Assembly: GCF_036323735.1 (NCBI RefSeq)
Contig: NW_026947400.1
Location: 1,503,416-1,567,415, forward strand
Length of the DNA: 64,000 nucleotides
Direction: 5' to 3'
Origin: Rattus norvegicus
Taxonomy: Eukaryota > Chordata > Mammalia > Rodentia > Muridae
Numbering within the stretch: the first letter of the stretch is position 1; each line of letters starts with the position of its first letter. Below are positions 1 to 11,671 of the stretch, in pieces. The position numbers and the translations under genes are program-made. The notes under the pieces were generated by a model. The model saw only the letters and a list, made by a program, of their open reading frames with translations, searched no databases and was not told where the DNA came from.

Positions 1-1640
1 GATAAAATGAGGATTTGGGAGTTTATCATTTGAAGTAGATACACAATTTTAAACTTATATTCACTCTAAAGCTGGGCCTTCTTTGAAGCCAAAATCATTG
101 CAAAAAATTGAACTGGAAAACAGAATTTTTGAATACACATTCAGGAATATATGTAAAGTCCACTATCAAGGAATGTACAGTAAGAAAATGTAATACAATA
201 TTCTTTCAATTAAAGGTCTGTTGGGAGAATACTGCCCTTTGAGAAACAGAAAACCCCTAGGAAATTGAACTGTCTTTCACAGGAATGGTCCAGTGAATAA
301 AATTATTATCCAGAAGATTCTCCTCCACTCCAAGTTCCTAGTTCTTTTCTACCCATGCCAAGCCCCTAACTAATTTTCACCATTCAGAGCATGTAACCAC
401 TAATGATGCAAAGAGAGGTCTCTTTCTTTATGGAGATGGAGTATGTAAAGATTTCCACTGTTTCAAACGACACACTCCTGGAAAAGACACCCTCTAATCT
501 TGGCAATGTAAGGAAAGCTGCTCAGCAGGAGGCCATGGCAATTCTCAGTTACATCATAATTAGGCCCTCCCTGAAAAATCACTTGTGTCCTGGAGAGCCC
601 TACCTTCTCCTGTGATGTCACAAGTTTTGTTGTGTCTGCAAATACCTCTCAGATATTCTTTCAATACCTATAGGGTTAACTAATTGGCCTCTAGTTCAGA
701 GCAAACAGCAATTTGGGAATGAGAACAAAGAGGGTGAAGAGCTCAGCGATGGGGAGAACAAAGATGGCCTTCTGTCTTGGTAGAAAAAAAATGAAGAAAT
801 ATGTCGACCCTGGAAAATTTCACTGAGTCTTTGGTAGGAGTTGAGTAGGTAAGTTGAAGAGATAGAATTGATCTGAGCCTTCCACATATGGGATCAGGTG
901 TTCAGACTCGGTCAGAAGAATCTGGACTTCCCTGCTTCTAGTGATTCCTGTAAGTCAGGGAGTTTATATCATTAATATCTTTATAACAAAAGCCATTTGT
1001 TGGGAAGGGGGCTGTCCTTTTCCTTAGAGCTCATGGCTTTTACTTTTTCCCAAAAGAAAAAAGTCCTAAGGAAGAAGTGAAAGACAAGTATTATGTCCTT
1101 ATCTCAGAATAAACTCCTCGATTATTTGGATAACCTTAGTTCAGTTTGTGTCTGATACTGGTATTTGGGAGTGAGACATGTTTCTAGTTCATCATATCAG
1201 TCTTTTCAATAATATTTCTCTGACTCCTGATCGTGACCCCTTAGATTTCTCAGTCAATATGTGTTTAAATGGCAGTTTTCTTATCTTTAACTTATTTATT
1301 TTTTTATTTTTTAGCATTTTCTTGCTTTATTAATTTGATTTGTCCATATTTACATTTCAAATATTTTTGCCATTCCCTGTTTCCTGCCCATAAGATCCCT
1401 AAGCGGTCCCCCTACCTTTTTTGTATAATCACTATTACTGCATTTTGACATTCCCTTGAATTGGTAATAAAACCTCATTTAGACCAAGGGCATCTCCTTC
1501 CATTGGGGCCGAACAAAACCAGTCTCTGCTACATATGCAGTTCGAGCCATAGGGCTATCCATGTACAATCTTTCAATATCCATATAGTACCAGAAAACTC
1601 TGTTTCGTTGGCATTGATTTTCTTTATTTTTCTTTGTTTG
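1..1640 (-). repeat. Inverted partial copy of the 2.3 kb array unit
   Basis: Read on the minus strand this matches the units of the direct array at 30,053-57,317. Bases 1-1,050 correspond to about 30,053-31,095 reversed. 1,050-1,290 corresponds to the part before the start of unit 1. About 1,290-1,640 is the Lx-like L1 3' UTR that ends each unit. The copy runs off the left edge, so more inverted units may lie outside. The inner end is lost in a T-rich stretch beside the L1 at 1,676. Orientation is opposite to all other copies. Confidence 0.85.
1290..1620 (-). mobile_element. Old Lx-type L1 3' UTR fragment
   Basis: The segment resembles the rodent Lx 3' UTR on the minus strand: the reverse complement contains the 'catatgtagcagagg' style block and the 'accaatggaaggagaagccc' style block seen in every array unit. 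It belongs to the inverted unit copy and is diverged, so it predates the young L1 next to it. Confidence 0.7.
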
Positions 1641-1748
1641 TTTGTTTTGTGGTATTTATTTCCCTATTTTTCTTTCTTTTTTTTTTATTAACTTGAGTAT
1701 TTCTTATATACATTTCAAGTGTTATTCCCTTTCCCGGTTTCCAGGCAA

Positions 1749-1821
1749 ACATCCCCCTCCCCCCTCCCCTTCCTTATGGGTGCCCTCTCCCTACCCTCCC
1801 CCCATTGCCGCCCTCCCCCCA
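1749..1821 (-). other. L1 3' UTR G-rich polypurine tract (minus strand)
   Basis: The plus strand shows runs of C5-C7 separated by T or short spacers. The minus strand, which is the L1 RNA sense, is therefore G-rich with several G-runs close together. Such tracts are a conserved feature of rodent L1 3' UTRs and can form G-quadruplexes. The copy in L1 no. 2 lies at 7,141-7,212. Confidence 0.75.
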
Positions 1822-2394
1822 TAGTCTAGTTCACTGGGGGTTCAGTCTTAGCAGGACCCAGGGCTTCCCCTTCCACTGGTGCTCTTACTAGGATATTCAT
1901 TGCTACCTATGGGGTCAGAGTCCAGGGTCAGTCCATGTATAGTATTTAGGTAGTGGCTTAGTCCCTGGAAGCTCTGGTTGCTTGACATTGTTGTACATAT
2001 GGGGTCTCGAGCCCCTTCAAGCTCTTCCAGTTCTTTCTCTGATTCCTTCAATGGAGGACCTATTCTCAGTTCAGTGGTTTGCTGCTGGCATTCGCCTCTG
2101 TTTTTGCTGTATTCTGGCTGTGTCTCTCAGGAGCGATCTACAGCCGGCTCCTGTCGGTCTGCACTTCTTTGCTTCATCCATCTTGTCCAATTGGGTGGCT
2201 GTATATGTATGGGCCACCTGTGGGGCAGGCTCTGAATGGGTGTTACTTCAGTCTCTGTTTTAATCTTTGCTTCTCCCTTCCCTGCCAAGGGTATTCTTTT
2301 TCCTCATTTAAAGAAGGAGTGAAGCATTCACATTTTGATCATCTGTCTTGAGTTTTGTTTGTTCTAGGGATCTAGGGTAATTCAAGCATTTGGG

Positions 2395-5300
2395 CTAATA
2401 GCCACTTATCAATGAGTGCATACCATGTATGTCTTTCTGTGATTGGGTTAGCTCACTCAGGATGATATTTTCCAGTTCCAACCATTTGCCTACGAATTTC
2501 ATAAACTCGTTGTTTTTGATAGCTGAGTAATATTCCATTGTGTATACGTACCACATTTTCTGTATCCATTCCTCTGTTGAAGGGCATCTGGGTTCTTTCC
2601 ATTTTCTGGCCATTATAAATAAGGCTGCGATGAACATAGTGGAGCACGTGTCTCTTTTATATGTTGAGGCATCTTTTGGGTATATGCCCAAGAGAGGTAT
2701 AGCTGGATCCTCAGGCAGTTCAATGTCCAATTTTCTGAGGAACCTCCAGACTGATTTCCAGAATCGTTTTACCAGTCTGCAATCCCACCAACAATGGAGG
2801 AGTGTTCCTCTTTCTCCACATCCTCGCCAGCATCTGCTGTCACCTGAGTTTTTGATCTTAGCCATTCTCACTGGTGTGAGGTGAAATCTCAGGGTTGTTT
2901 TGATTTGCATTTCCCTTATGACTAAAGATGTTGAACATTTCTTTAGGTGTTTCTCAGCCATTCGGCATTCCTCAGCTGTGAATTCTTTGTTTAGCTCTGA
3001 ACCCCATTTTTTAGTAGGGTTATTTGTTTCCCTGCAGTCCAAACTTCTTGAGTTCTTTGTATATTTTGGATATAAGGCCTCTATCTGTTGTAGGATTGGT
3101 AAAGATCTTTTCCCAATCTGTTGGTTGCCGTTTTGTCCTAACCACAGTGTCCTTTGCCTTACAGAAGCTTTGCAGTTTTATGAGATCCCATTTGTCGATT
3201 CTTGATCTTAGAGCATAAGCCATTGGTGGTTTGTTCAGGAAATTTTTTCCAGTGCCTATGTGTTCCAGATGCTTCCCTAGTTTTTCTTCTATTAGGTTGA
3301 GTGTGTCTGGTTTGATGTGGAGGTCCTTGATCCACTTGGACTTAAGCTTTGTACAGGGTGATAAGGATGGATCGATCTGCATTCTTCTACATGTTGCTCT
3401 CCAGTTGAACCAGCACCATTTGCTGAAAATGCTATCTTTTTCCATTGGATGGTTTTGAATCCTTTGTCAAAAATCAAGTGACCATAGGTGTGTGGGTTCA
3501 TTTCTGGGTCTTCAATTCTATTCCATTGGCCTATCTGTCTGTCTCTGTACCAATACCATGCAGTTTTTATCACTATTGCTCTGTAATACTGCTTGAGTTC
3601 AGGGATAGTGATTCCCCCTGAAGTCCTTTTATTGTTGAGGATAGCTTTAGCTATCCTGGGTTTTTTGTTATTCCAGATGAATTTGCAAATTGTTCTGTCT
3701 AACTCTTTGAAGAATTGGATTGGTATTTTGATGGGGATTGCTTTGAATCTGTAGATTGCTTTTGGTAAAATGGCCATTTTTACTATATTAATCCTGCCAA
3801 TCCATGAGCATGGGAGATCTTTCCATCTTCTGAGGTCTTCTTCAATTTCTTTCTTCAGTGTCTTGAAGTTCTTATTGTACAGATCTTTTACTTGCTTGGT
3901 TAAAGTCACACCGAGGTACTTTATATTATTTGGGTCTATTATGAAGGGTGTCGTTTCCCTAATTTCTTTCTCGGCTTGTTTCTCTTTTGTATAGAGGAAG
4001 GCAACTGATTTATTTGAGTTAATTTTATACCCAGCCACTTTGCGGAAGTTGTTTATCAGCTTTAGTAGTTCTCTGGTGGAACTTTTGGGATCACTTAAAT
4101 ATACTATCAAGTCATCTGCAAATAGTGATATTTTGACCTCTTCTTTTCCGATCTGTATCCCCTTGATCTCCTTTTGTTGTCTGATTGCTCTGGCTAGAAC
4201 TTCAAGAATTATATTGAATAAGTAGGGAGAGAGTGGGCAGCCTTGTCTAGTCCCTGATTTTAGTGGGATTGCTTCAAGTTTCTCTCCATTTAGTTTAATG
4301 TTAGCAACTGGCTTGCTGTATATGGCTTTTACTATGTTTAGGTATGGGCCTTGAATTCCTATTCTTTCCAGGACTTTTATCATGAAGGGGTGTTGAATTT
4401 TGTCAAATGCTTTCTCAGCATCTAATGAAATGATCATGTGGTTCTGTTCTTTCAGTTTGTTTATATAATGGATCACGTTGATGGTTTTCCGTATATTAAA
4501 CCATCCCTGCATGCCTGGGATGAAGCCTACTTGATCATGGTGGATGATTGTTTTGATGTGCTCTTGAATTCGGTTTGCCAGAATTTTATTGAATATTTTT
4601 GCATCGATATTCATAAGGGAAATTGGTCTGAAGTTCTCTTTCTTTGTTGTGTCTTTGTGTGGTTTAGGTATAAGAGTAATTGTGGCTTCGTAGAAGGAAT
4701 TCGGTAGGGCTCCATCTGTTTCAATTTTGTGGAATAGTTTGGATAATATTGGTATGAGGTCTTCTATGAAGGTTTGATAGAATTCTGCACTAAACCCGTC
4801 TGGACCTGGACTCTTTTTGGTTGGGAGACCTTTAATGACTGCTTCTATTCCCTTAGGAGTTATGGGGTTGTTTAACTGGTTTTTCTGTTCCTGATTTGAC
4901 TCTATACCTGGTATCTGTCTAGGAAATTGTCCATTTCATGAAGATTTTCAAGTTTTGTTGAATATAGGTTTTTATAGTAAGATCTGATGATTTTTTGAAT
5001 TTCCTCTGAATCTGTAGTTATGTCTCGCTTTTCATTTCTGATTTTGTTAATTTGGACGCACTCTCTGTGTCCTCTCGTTAGTCTGGCTAAGGGTTTATCT
5101 ATCTTGTTGATTTTCTCAAAGAACCAACTTTTGGTTCTGTTGATTCTTTCTATGGTCCTTTTTTTTCTACTTGGTTGATTTCAGCTCTGAGTTTGATTAT
5201 TTCCTGCCTTCTGCTCATCCTGGGTTTATTTGCTTCTTTTTGTTCTGCTTTTAGGTGTGCTGTCAAGCTGCTGACATATGCTCTTTCCTGTTTCTTTCTG

Positions 5301-6212
5301 CAGGCACTCAGAGCTATGAGTTTTCCTCTTCGCACAGCTTTCACTGTGTCGCATAAGTTTGGGTATGTTGTACCTTCATTTTCATTAAATTCTAAAAAGT
5401 TTTTAATTTCTTTCTTTATTTCTTCCTTGACCAGGTTATCATTGAGTAGAGCATTGTTCAATTTCCACGTATATGTGGGCATTCTTCCCTTATTGTTATT
5501 GAACACCAGTTTTGGCCGTGGTGGTCCGATAGCACGCATGGGATTATTTCTATCTTTCTGTACCTGTTGAGGCCCGTTTTTTGACCAATTATATGGTCAA
5601 TTTTAGAGAAAGTACCATGAGGAGCTGAGAAGAAGGTATATCCTTTTGCTTTAGGATAGAATGTTCTATAAATATCCGTTAAGTCCATTTGGCTCATGAC
5701 TTCTCTTAGTCTGTCGACATCACTGTTTAATTTCTGTTTCCATGATCTGTCCATTGATGAGAGTGGGGTGTTGAAATCTCCTACTATTATTGTGTGAGGT
5801 GCAATGTGTGCTTTGAGCTTTAGTAAGGTTTCTTTTACGTATGTAGGTGCCCTTGTATTTGGGGCATAGATATTTAGGATTGAGAGTTCATCTTGGTGGA
5901 TTTTTCCTTTGATGAATATGAAGTGTCCTTCCTTATTTTTTGATGACTTTTAGTTGGAAATTGATTTTATTTGATATTAGAATGGCTACTCCAGCTTGCT
6001 TCTTCTGACCATTTGCTTGGAAAGTTGTTTTCCAGCCTTTCACTCTGAGGTAGTGTCTGTCTTTGTCTCTGAGGTGTGTTTCCTGTAGGCAGAAGAATGC
6101 AGGGTCCTCGTTGCGTTTCCAGTTTGTTAATCTATGTCTTTTTATTGGGGAGTTGAGGCCATTGATATTGAGAGATATTAAGGAATAGTGATTATTGTTT
6201 CCCTTTCTATTC
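2395..6212 (-). pseudogene. L1 no. 1 ORF2 (endonuclease / reverse transcriptase), broken
   Basis: L1 ORF2 encodes an APE-type endonuclease, a reverse transcriptase and a cysteine-rich C-terminus that together drive target-primed reverse transcription. Pieces are visible at 5,458-5,754 (endonuclease, with an SDHHG catalytic motif), 5,150-5,539, 3,292-4,614 (RT), 3,020-3,445 and 2,395-3,042 (Cys-rich end, CWRGCGERGTLLHC). The RT core looks normal, with FADD and the GTRQGCPLSP motif. It is dead: the expected start ATG near 6,210 reads AAG, and frame changes occur near 5,940, 5,500, 3,400 and 3,030, with further breaks between 4,615 and 5,150. Usual family length is about 1,275 residues. Confidence 0.9.
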
Positions 6213-6273
6213 TTATTTGGATGTGAGGTTATGTTTGTGTGCTTTCATTCTCTTTGTTTTGTTGCCAAGACGA

Positions 6274-7065
6274 TTAGTTTCTTGCTTCTTCTAGGGTACA
6301 GCTTGCCTTCTTATATTGGGCTTTACCATTTATTATCCTTTGTAGTGCTGGATTTGTAGAAAGATATTGTGTAAATTTGGTTTTGTCATGGAATATCTTG
6401 GTTTCTCCATCAATGTTAATTGAGAGTTTTGCTGGATACAGTAACATGGGCTGGCATTTGTGTTCTCTTAGGGTCTGTATAACATCAGTCCAGGATCTTC
6501 TGGCCTTCATAGTTTCTGTCGAGAAGTCTGGTGTGATTCTGAAAGGTCTCCCTTTATATGTTACTTGACCTTTTTCCCTTACTGCTTTTAATATTCTTTC
6601 TTTATTTTGTGCGTTTGGTGTTTTGACAATTATGTGACGGGAGGTGTTTCTTTTCTGGTCCAATCTATTTGGAGTTCTGTAGGCTTCTTGTATGTCTATG
6701 GGTATCTCTTTTTTTAGGTTAGGGAAGTTTTCATCTATGATTTTGTTGAAGATATTTACTGGTCCTTTGAGCTGGGAGTCTTCACTCTCTTCTATACCTA
6801 TTATCCTTAGGTTTGATCTTCTCATTGAGTCCTGGATTTCCTGTATGTTTTGGACCAGTAGCTTTTTCCGCTTTACATTATCTTTGACAGTTGAGTCAAT
6901 GATTTCTATGGAATCTTCTGCTCCTGAGATTCTCTCTTCCATCTCTTGTATTCTGTTGGTGAAGCTTTTATCTACAGCTCCTTGTCTCTTCTTTTGGTTT
7001 TCTATATCCAGGGTTGTTTCCATGTGTTCTTTCTTGATTGCTTCTATTTCCATTTTTATTTTTAT
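6274..7065 (-). pseudogene. L1 no. 1 ORF1, C-terminal part only
   Basis: About 259 codons are open and match the L1 no. 2 ORF1 protein nearly residue for residue: the end of the coiled coil, the RRM (NLRIIGIEESEDSQ region) and the C-terminal domain to the natural stop. ORF1p is the RNA-binding chaperone of the L1 particle. The N-terminal third, including the start codon and about 100 residues, is missing because the element ends at the junction with L1 no. 2. An internal Met at 7,051-7,053 is not a natural start. Confidence 0.88.
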
Positions 7066-7140
7066 TTATTTTTTTTATTAACTTGAGTATTTCTTATATA
7101 CATTTCGAGTGTTATTCCCTTTCCCGGTTTCCGGGCAAAC

Positions 7141-7212
7141 ATCCCCCTCCCCCCTCCCCTTCCTTATGGGTGTTCCCCTCCCAACCCTCCCCCCATTGCC
7201 GCCCTCCCCCCA
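7141..7212 (-). other. L1 no. 2 3' UTR G-rich polypurine tract
   Basis: Counterpart of the tract at 1,749-1,821. The C-run pattern on the plus strand is almost unchanged, so the element's RNA would carry closely spaced G-runs near its 3' end. Confidence 0.75.
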
Positions 7213-7785
7213 TAGACTAGTTCACTGGGGGTTCAGTCTTAGCAGGACCCAGGGCTTCCCCTTCCACTGGTGCTCTTACTAGGATATTCATTGCTACCTA
7301 TGGGGTCAGAGTCCAGGGTCAGTCCATGTATAGTCTTTAGGTAGTGGCTTAGTCCCTGGAAGCTCTGGTTGCTTGGCATTGTTGTACTTTTAGGGTCTCG
7401 AGCCCCTTCAAGCTCTTCCAGTTCTTTCTCTGATTCCTTCAATAGGGGACCTATTCTCAGTTCAGTGGTTTGCTGCTGACATTCTCCTATGTATTTGCTG
7501 TATTCTGGCTGTGTCTCTCAGGAGCGATCTACATCCGGCTCCTGTCGGTCTGCACTTCTTTGCTTCATCCATCTAGTCCAATTGGGTGGCTGTATATGTA
7601 TGTGCCAAATGTGGGAGAGGCTCTGAATGGGTGTTCCTTCAGTCTCTGTTTTAATTTTTGCCTCTCCCTTCCCTGCTAAGGGTATTCTTTTTCCTCATTT
7701 AAAGAAGGAGTGAAGCATTCAAATTTTGATCATCCGTCTTGAGTTTCGTTTGTTCTAGGGATCTAGGGTAATTCAAGCATTTGGG

Positions 7786-10700
7786 CTAATAGCCACTTAT
7801 CAATGAGTGCATACCATGTATGTCTTTCTGTGATTGGTTTAGTTCACTCAGGATGATATTTTCCAGTTCCAACCATTTGCCTACGAATTTCATAAACTCG
7901 TTGTTTTTGATAGCTGAGTAATATTCCATTGTGTAGATGTACCACATTTTCTGTATCCATTCCTCTGTTGAAGGGCATCTGGGTTCTTTCCATTTTCTGG
8001 CTATTATAAATAAGGCTGCGATGAACATAGTGGAGCACGTGTCTCTTTTATATGTTGAGGCATCTTTTGGGTATATGCCCAAGAGAGGTATAGCTGGATC
8101 CTCAGGCAGTTCAATGTCCAATTTTCTGAGGAACCTCCAGATTGATTTCCAGAATGGTTTTACCAGTCTGCAATCCCACCAACAATGGAGGAGTGTTCCT
8201 CTTTCTCCACAACCTCGCCAGCATCTGCTGTCACCTGAGTTTTTGATCTTAGCCAATCGCACTGGTGTGAGGTGAAATCTCAGGGTTGTTTTGATTTGCA
8301 TTTCCCTTATGACTAAAGATGTTGAACATTTCTTTAGGTGTTTCTCAGCCATTTGGCATTCCTCAGCTGTGAATTCGTTGTTTAGCTCTGAACCCCATTT
8401 TTTAATAGGGTTATTTGTTTCCCTGCGGTCTAACTTCTTGAGTTCTTTGTATATTTTGGATATAAGGCCTCTATCTGTTGTAGGGTTGGTAAAGATCTTT
8501 TCCCAATCTGTTGGTTGCCGTTTTGTCCTAACCACAGTGTCCTTTGCCTTACAGAAGCTTTGCAGTTTTATGAGATCCCATTTGTCAATTCTTGATCTTA
8601 GAGCATAAGCCATTGGTGTTTTGTTCAGGAAATTTTTTCCAGTGCCCATGTGTTCCAGATGCTTCCCTAGTTTTTCTTCTATTAGTTTGAGTGTGTCTGG
8701 TTTGATGTGGAGGTCCTTGATCCACTTGGACTTAAGCTTTGTACAGGGTGATAAGTTGGATCGATCTGCATTCTTCTACATGTTGCCCTCCAGTTGAACC
8801 AGCACCATTTGCTGAAAATGCTATCTTTTTTCCATTGGATGGTTTTGGCTCCTTTGTCAAAAATCAAGTGACCATAGGTGTGTGGGTTCATTTCTGGGTC
8901 TTCAATTCTATTCCATTGGTCTATCTGTCTGTCTCTGTACCAATACCATGCAGTTTTTATCACTATTGCTCTGTAATACTGCTTGAGTTCAGGGATAGTG
9001 ATTCCCCCTGAAGTCCTTTTATTGTTGAGGATAGCTTTAGCTATCCTGGGTTTTTTGTTATTCCAGATGAATTTGCAAATTGTTCTGTCTAACTCTTTGA
9101 AGAATTGGATTGGTATTTTGATGGGGATTGCATTGAATCTGTAGATTGCTTTTGGTAAAATGGCCATTTTTACTATATTAATCCTGCCAATCCATGAGCA
9201 TGGGAGATCTTTCCATCTTCTGAGGTCTTCTTCAATTTCTTTCTTCAGTGTCTTGAAGTTCTTATTGTACAGATCTTTTACTTGCTTGGTTAAAGTCACA
9301 CCGAGGTACTTTATATTATTTGGGTCTATTATGAAGGGTGTCGTTTCCCTAATTTCTTTCTCGGCTTGTTTCTCTTTTGTATAGAGGAAGGCAACTGATT
9401 TATTTGAGTTAATTTTATACCCAGCCACTTTGCTGAAGTTGTTTATCAGCTTTAGTATTTCTCTGGTGGAACTTTTGGGATCACTTAAATATACTATCAT
9501 GTCATCTGGAAATAGTGATATTTTGACCTCTTCTTTTCCGATCGGTATCCCTTTGATCTCCTTTTGTTGTCTGATTGCTCTGGCTAGAACTTCAAGAACT
9601 ATATTGAATAAGTAGGGAGAGAGTGGGCAGCCTTTTCTAGTCCCTGATTTTAGTGGGATTGCTTCAAGTTTCTCTCCATTTAGTTTAATGTTAGCAACTG
9701 GTTTGCTGTATATGGCTTTTACTATGTTTAGGTATGGGCCATGAATTCCTATTCTTTCCAGGACTTTTATCATGAAGGGGTGTTGAATTTTGTCAAATGC
9801 TTTCTCAGCATCTAATGAAATGATCATGTGGTTCTGTTCTTTCAGTTTGTTTATATAATGGATCACGTTGATGGTTTTCCGTATATTAAACCATCCCTGC
9901 ATGCCTGGGATGAAGCCTACTTGATCATGGTGGATGATTGTTTTGATGTGCTCTTGAATTCGGTTTGCCAGAATTTTATTTTGTATTTTTGTGTCGATTT
10001 TCATAAGGGAAATTGGTCTGAAGTTCTCTTTCTTTGTTGTGTCTTTGTGTGGTTTAGGTATAAGAGTAATTGTGGCTTCGTAGAAGGAATTCGGTAGGGC
10101 TCCATCTGTTTCAATTTTGTGGAATAATTTGGGTAATATTGGTATGAGGTCTTCTATGAAGGTTCAATAGAATTCTGCACTAAACCCGTCTGGACCTGGG
10201 CTCTTTTTGGTTGGGAGACCTTTAATGACTGCTTCTATTTCCTTAGGAGTTATGGGGTTGCTTAACTGGTTTATCTGTTCCTGATTTAACTTCGATACCT
10301 GGTATCTGTCTAGGAAATTGTCCATTTCCTGAAGATTTTCAAATTTTGTTGAATATAGGTTTTTATAGTAAGATCTGATGATTTTTTGAATTTCCTCTGA
10401 ATCTGTAGTTATGTCTCCCTTTTCATTTCTGATGTTGTTAATTTGGACGCACTCTCTGTGTCCTCTCGTTAGTCTGGCTAAGGGTTTATCTATCTTGTTG
10501 ATTTTCTCAAAGAACCAACTTTTGTTTCTGTTGATTCTTTCTATGGTCCTTTTTGTTTCTACTTGGTTGATTTCAGCTCTGAGTTCGATTATTTCCTGCC
10601 TTCTACTCCTCCTGGGTGTATTTGCTTCTTTTTGTTCTAGAGCTTTAAGGTGTGCTGTCAAGCTGCTGACATATGCTCTTTCCTGTTTCTTTCTGCAGGC

Positions 10701-11612
10701 ACTCAGTGCTATGAGTTTTCCTCTTAGCACAGCTTTCATTGTGTCCAATAAGTTTGAGTATGTTGTATCTTCATTTTCATTAAATTCTAAAAAGTTTTTA
10801 ATTTCTTTCTTTATTTCTTCCTTGACCAGGTTATCATTGAGTAGAGCATTATTCAATTTCCACGTATATGTGGGCATTCTTCCCTTATTGCTATTGATGA
10901 CCAGTTTTAGGCCGTGGTGGTCCGATAGCACGCATGGGATTATTTCTATCTTTCTATACCTGTTGAGGCCCGTTTTTTGACCAATTATATGGTCAATTTT
11001 GAAGAAAGTACCATGAGGAGCTGAGAAGAAGGTATATCCTTTTGCTTTAGGATAGAATGTTCTATAAATATCCGTTAAGTTCATTTGGCTCATGACTTCT
11101 CTTAGTCTGTCGACATCACTGTTTAATTTCTGTTTCCATGATCTGTCCATTGATGAGAGTGGGGTGTTGAAATCTCCCACTATTATTGTGTGAGGTGCAA
11201 TGTGTGTTTTGAGCTTTAGTAAGGTTTCTTTTACGTATGTAGGTGCCCTTGTATTTGGGGCATAGATATTTAGGATTGAGAGTTCATCTTGGTGGATTTT
11301 TCCTTTGATGAATATGAAGTGTCCTTCCTTATCTTTTTTGATGACTTTTAGTTGGAAATTGATTTTATTTGATATTAGAATGGCTACTCCAGCTTGCTTC
11401 TTCTGACCATTTGCTTGGAAATTTGTTTTCCAGCCTTTCACTCTGAGGTAGTGTCTGTCTTTGTCTCTGAGGTGTGTTTCCTGTAGGCAGCAGAATGCAG
11501 GGTCCTCGTTGCGTATCCAGTTTGTTAATCTATGTCTTTTTATTGGGGAGTTGAGGCCATTGATATTGAGAGATATTAAGGAATAGTGATTATTATTTCC
11601 CTTTATATTCAT
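7786..11612 (-). pseudogene. L1 no. 2 ORF2, near full length, with one stop and one frameshift
   Basis: The span is 3,827 bp, the length expected for L1 ORF2p. The endonuclease is complete: the CCLQETHL motif, GDFNTPLS, and SDHHG before the linker. A TGA at 10,161-10,163 replaces a Gln codon that is intact in L1 no. 1; the same frame continues beyond it to about 8,756. There a 1-bp deletion relative to L1 no. 1 shifts the frame; the rest (8,649-7,786) carries the Cys-rich C-terminus. The RT core also has two odd substitutions: FADD reads FPDD (Pro codon 9,507-9,509) and the GTRQG motif reads GTRKG (9,633-9,635). Both lie at or beside catalytic residues, so activity would be doubtful even without the breaks. 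Confidence 0.92.
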
Positions 11613-11671
11613 ATTTGGATGTGAGGTTATGTTTGTGTGCTTTCATTCTCTTTGTTTTGTTGCCAAGACGA

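Larger units (their letters stand above)
1676..7066 (-). mobile_element. Rat L1 element no. 1, 5'-truncated in ORF1
   Basis: The 3' end, with a poly(A) tail seen as poly(T) on the plus strand at about 1,676-1,688, lies left. The element then reads through 3' UTR (1,689-2,394), ORF2 (2,395-about 6,210) and the C-terminal two thirds of ORF1 (to about 7,065). It stops abruptly where the A-rich tail of the second L1 begins. It is very similar to L1 no. 2, so both are young rat-lineage insertions. No promoter remains, so it should not be autonomously transcribed. Confidence 0.93.

Noticed and set aside
2540..4707. Plus-strand open frames across the L1s (for example 2,540-2,884, 3,770-3,994, 5,175-5,570)
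   Set aside because: They are antisense shadows of L1 ORF2; the minus strand carries the family motifs.
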